In this document: positions 4,766 through 5,539 of the stretch, in pieces
How positions within the stretch are numbered: the stretch's first letter is position 1
Layout: each line of letters begins with the position of its first letter
Program-made: the position numbers and the translations under genes
The notes under the pieces: model-generated
What the model was told of the DNA's origin: nothing
The model's input: only the letters and a program-made list of their open reading frames with translations
The model's database searches: none
Assembly (NCBI GenBank): GCA_030645645.1
Contig: JAUSNC010000002.1
Coordinates: forward strand, 1 to 5,539
DNA: 5,539 bases
Reading direction: 5' to 3'
DNA from: Candidatus Parcubacteria bacterium
Lineage (GTDB): Bacteria > Patescibacteriota > Minisyncoccia > Minisyncoccales > UBA6532

Positions 4766-5539
4766 TTAATTAATTTTTAATTTTTTCCTGATTAATAAGG
4801 CTATTATTCCGAAAAATATGGCAGTAGTCAACGCTATTATTAAAATAAGGCCTGCTTTATTTGAAATTGGCAAGGCGGCTGATGCCAAGAGCTTCTCGTT
4901 AGGGGCAGGATTTTCTTTTAAGGAAATTTCTGTTTTTAAAGGAGTTTCAATGGGAACAGAAGAAGAAGGGAAAATATTATCTTTCCCGGGAGTAAGAATA
5001 TTGTTCCATATCCACTGGTTTTGGGAACGGCTGTAGGATTTTCCCAAAGGAGACTGAGAATATTCCACGAGATCCGCAACTGTTCCGTCCGGATGTAAAA
5101 AAACAAGTGAATCCTTTTCATTATTAAGGGTTATTTTAGTTAAAGGCCGGTAAAGCAAAAGCAACGTATTTCCCGCAAGAAAGGTGTTTTTTGGAAAACG
5201 ATAAGCGGTAGGGACTCCTGCTCCGTCGGTTATTTCCCATCCAGAAATATCAACTTCAAAGTTATTTTGATTTATTATTTCAATCCACTCCTCTTTTGCA
5301 TCCTCTCCTTCTGGAGAGGGGAGAATCTCGTTGAATAAAATTCCTAAAGGGTAATCTATGATTTCATTTTCCGGAATTAAAGGCTGATTATTTTCTTCAG
5401 TTTCAGCTTCAATCGTTTCATTCTTCCCTGCTGCTTCTTGCCGTCCTTTATTTATTGTCTTTGGCGTTCCTCCTGAATTCAGGCTCGTCTGCCAATTGCC
5501 GGGATTGTCACCAGTATTTAAGTAAATCCTTCTTTCCAT
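4766..5539 (-). CDS. Membrane-anchored lamin-tail-domain (LTD) surface protein, 5' end outside window
   Basis: The visible 257 residues are the C-terminal part of a cell-surface protein. The first 30 (MERR to GGTPKTIN) look like the end of an LTD domain, with the typical NWQTSLNSGGTP closing motif. The ATG at the right edge is therefore probably an internal methionine and the gene continues beyond the window. A glutamate-rich linker (about 31-60) follows, then a second LTD domain (about 64-190): LFNEILPSPEG opening, EEWIEIIN, DISGWEITDG, RFPKNTFLAGNTLLLLY and a closing SYSRSQNQWIWNN. A proline-rich stalk (191-226) leads to one membrane helix (229-250) and a short basic tail RKKLKIN. This implies LTD domains outside and the tail in the cytoplasm. 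LTD domains are immunoglobulin-like folds common in CPR surface proteins, often of unknown ligand. It is the first visible gene of the operon with yebC and ruvC. Confidence 0.88.
   Translation of the reverse strand: MERRIYLNTGDNPGNWQTSLNSGGTPKTINKGRQEAAGKNETIEAETEENNQPLIPENEIIDYPLGILFNEILPSPEGEDAKEEWIEIINQNNFEVDISGWEITDGAGVPTAYRFPKNTFLAGNTLLLLYRPLTKITLNNEKDSLVFLHPDGTVADLVEYSQSPLGKSYSRSQNQWIWNNILTPGKDNIFPSSSVPIETPLKTEISLKENPAPNEKLLASAALPISNKAGLILIIALTTAIFFGIIALLIRKKLKIN

Noticed and set aside
4566..4769. Plus-strand 67-codon ORF
   Set aside because: It is antisense to the conserved N-terminal part of yebC.
4818..5121. Overlapping ORFs on both strands (4818-5036 plus, 4936-5121 minus)
   Set aside because: Both are shadows of the LTD protein gene, whose domain and membrane helix read clearly in the other frame.
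5537..5539. ATG at the right edge as the true start of the LTD protein
   Set aside because: The first 30 residues after it are the closing part of an LTD domain and no signal peptide follows, so the methionine is internal and the gene is cut by the window.
1..5539. CRISPR arrays, insertion sequences, tRNA or rRNA genes
   Set aside because: No spaced direct repeats, transposase-like coding or terminal repeats, or cloverleaf/rRNA segments were seen on either strand.

Overview
The window looks like a chromosomal piece of a Patescibacteria (CPR) bacterium, probably Parcubacteria-like. This is inferred from protein style, not from a marker search. The DNA is AT-rich, the genes are compact and tightly packed, no start codon has a Shine-Dalgarno sequence, the TyrRS has a HIGR/GDASDK variant of the usual motifs, and the class A penicillin-binding protein has a cysteine-containing transpeptidase domain.

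Layout. Positions 1-1895 (minus strand) hold a class A penicillin-binding protein whose C-terminus lies beyond the left edge. A 95-base intergenic region (1896-1990) carries two back-to-back promoters, one for this gene and one for the divergent tyrS (1991-3184, plus strand). tyrS ends at a bidirectional intrinsic terminator (3191-3218). The terminator is shared with a convergent 40-residue, half-glutamate ORF (3221-3343, minus strand). Positions 3344-3512 carry no conventional gene but are rich in signals: a perfect-consensus promoter (TTGACA, 16 bases, TATAAT), inverted repeats, and an upstream reading frame. That frame joins the acidic ORF in frame and is interrupted only by three TGA codons. 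From 3513 to the right edge runs a minus-strand operon, in transcription order: a membrane-anchored lamin-tail-domain (LTD) surface protein (5' end outside the window), yebC, and ruvC. The LTD gene and yebC are 3 bases apart; yebC and ruvC are 26 bases apart.

Functionally this is mostly core machinery: peptidoglycan synthesis, tyrosine charging, Holliday junction resolution and the YebC translation or regulatory factor, plus one surface protein. All five stop codons visible in the window are TAA or TAG, and the large genes contain no in-frame TGA, so the standard code applies.

The least explained part is 3221-3497. A consensus promoter places its predicted +1 exactly on an ATG. That ATG opens an 81-codon frame with three TGA codons, a basic and aromatic first half and a very acidic second half. 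This may be a leaderless leader peptide, a recoded or decaying gene, or chance.
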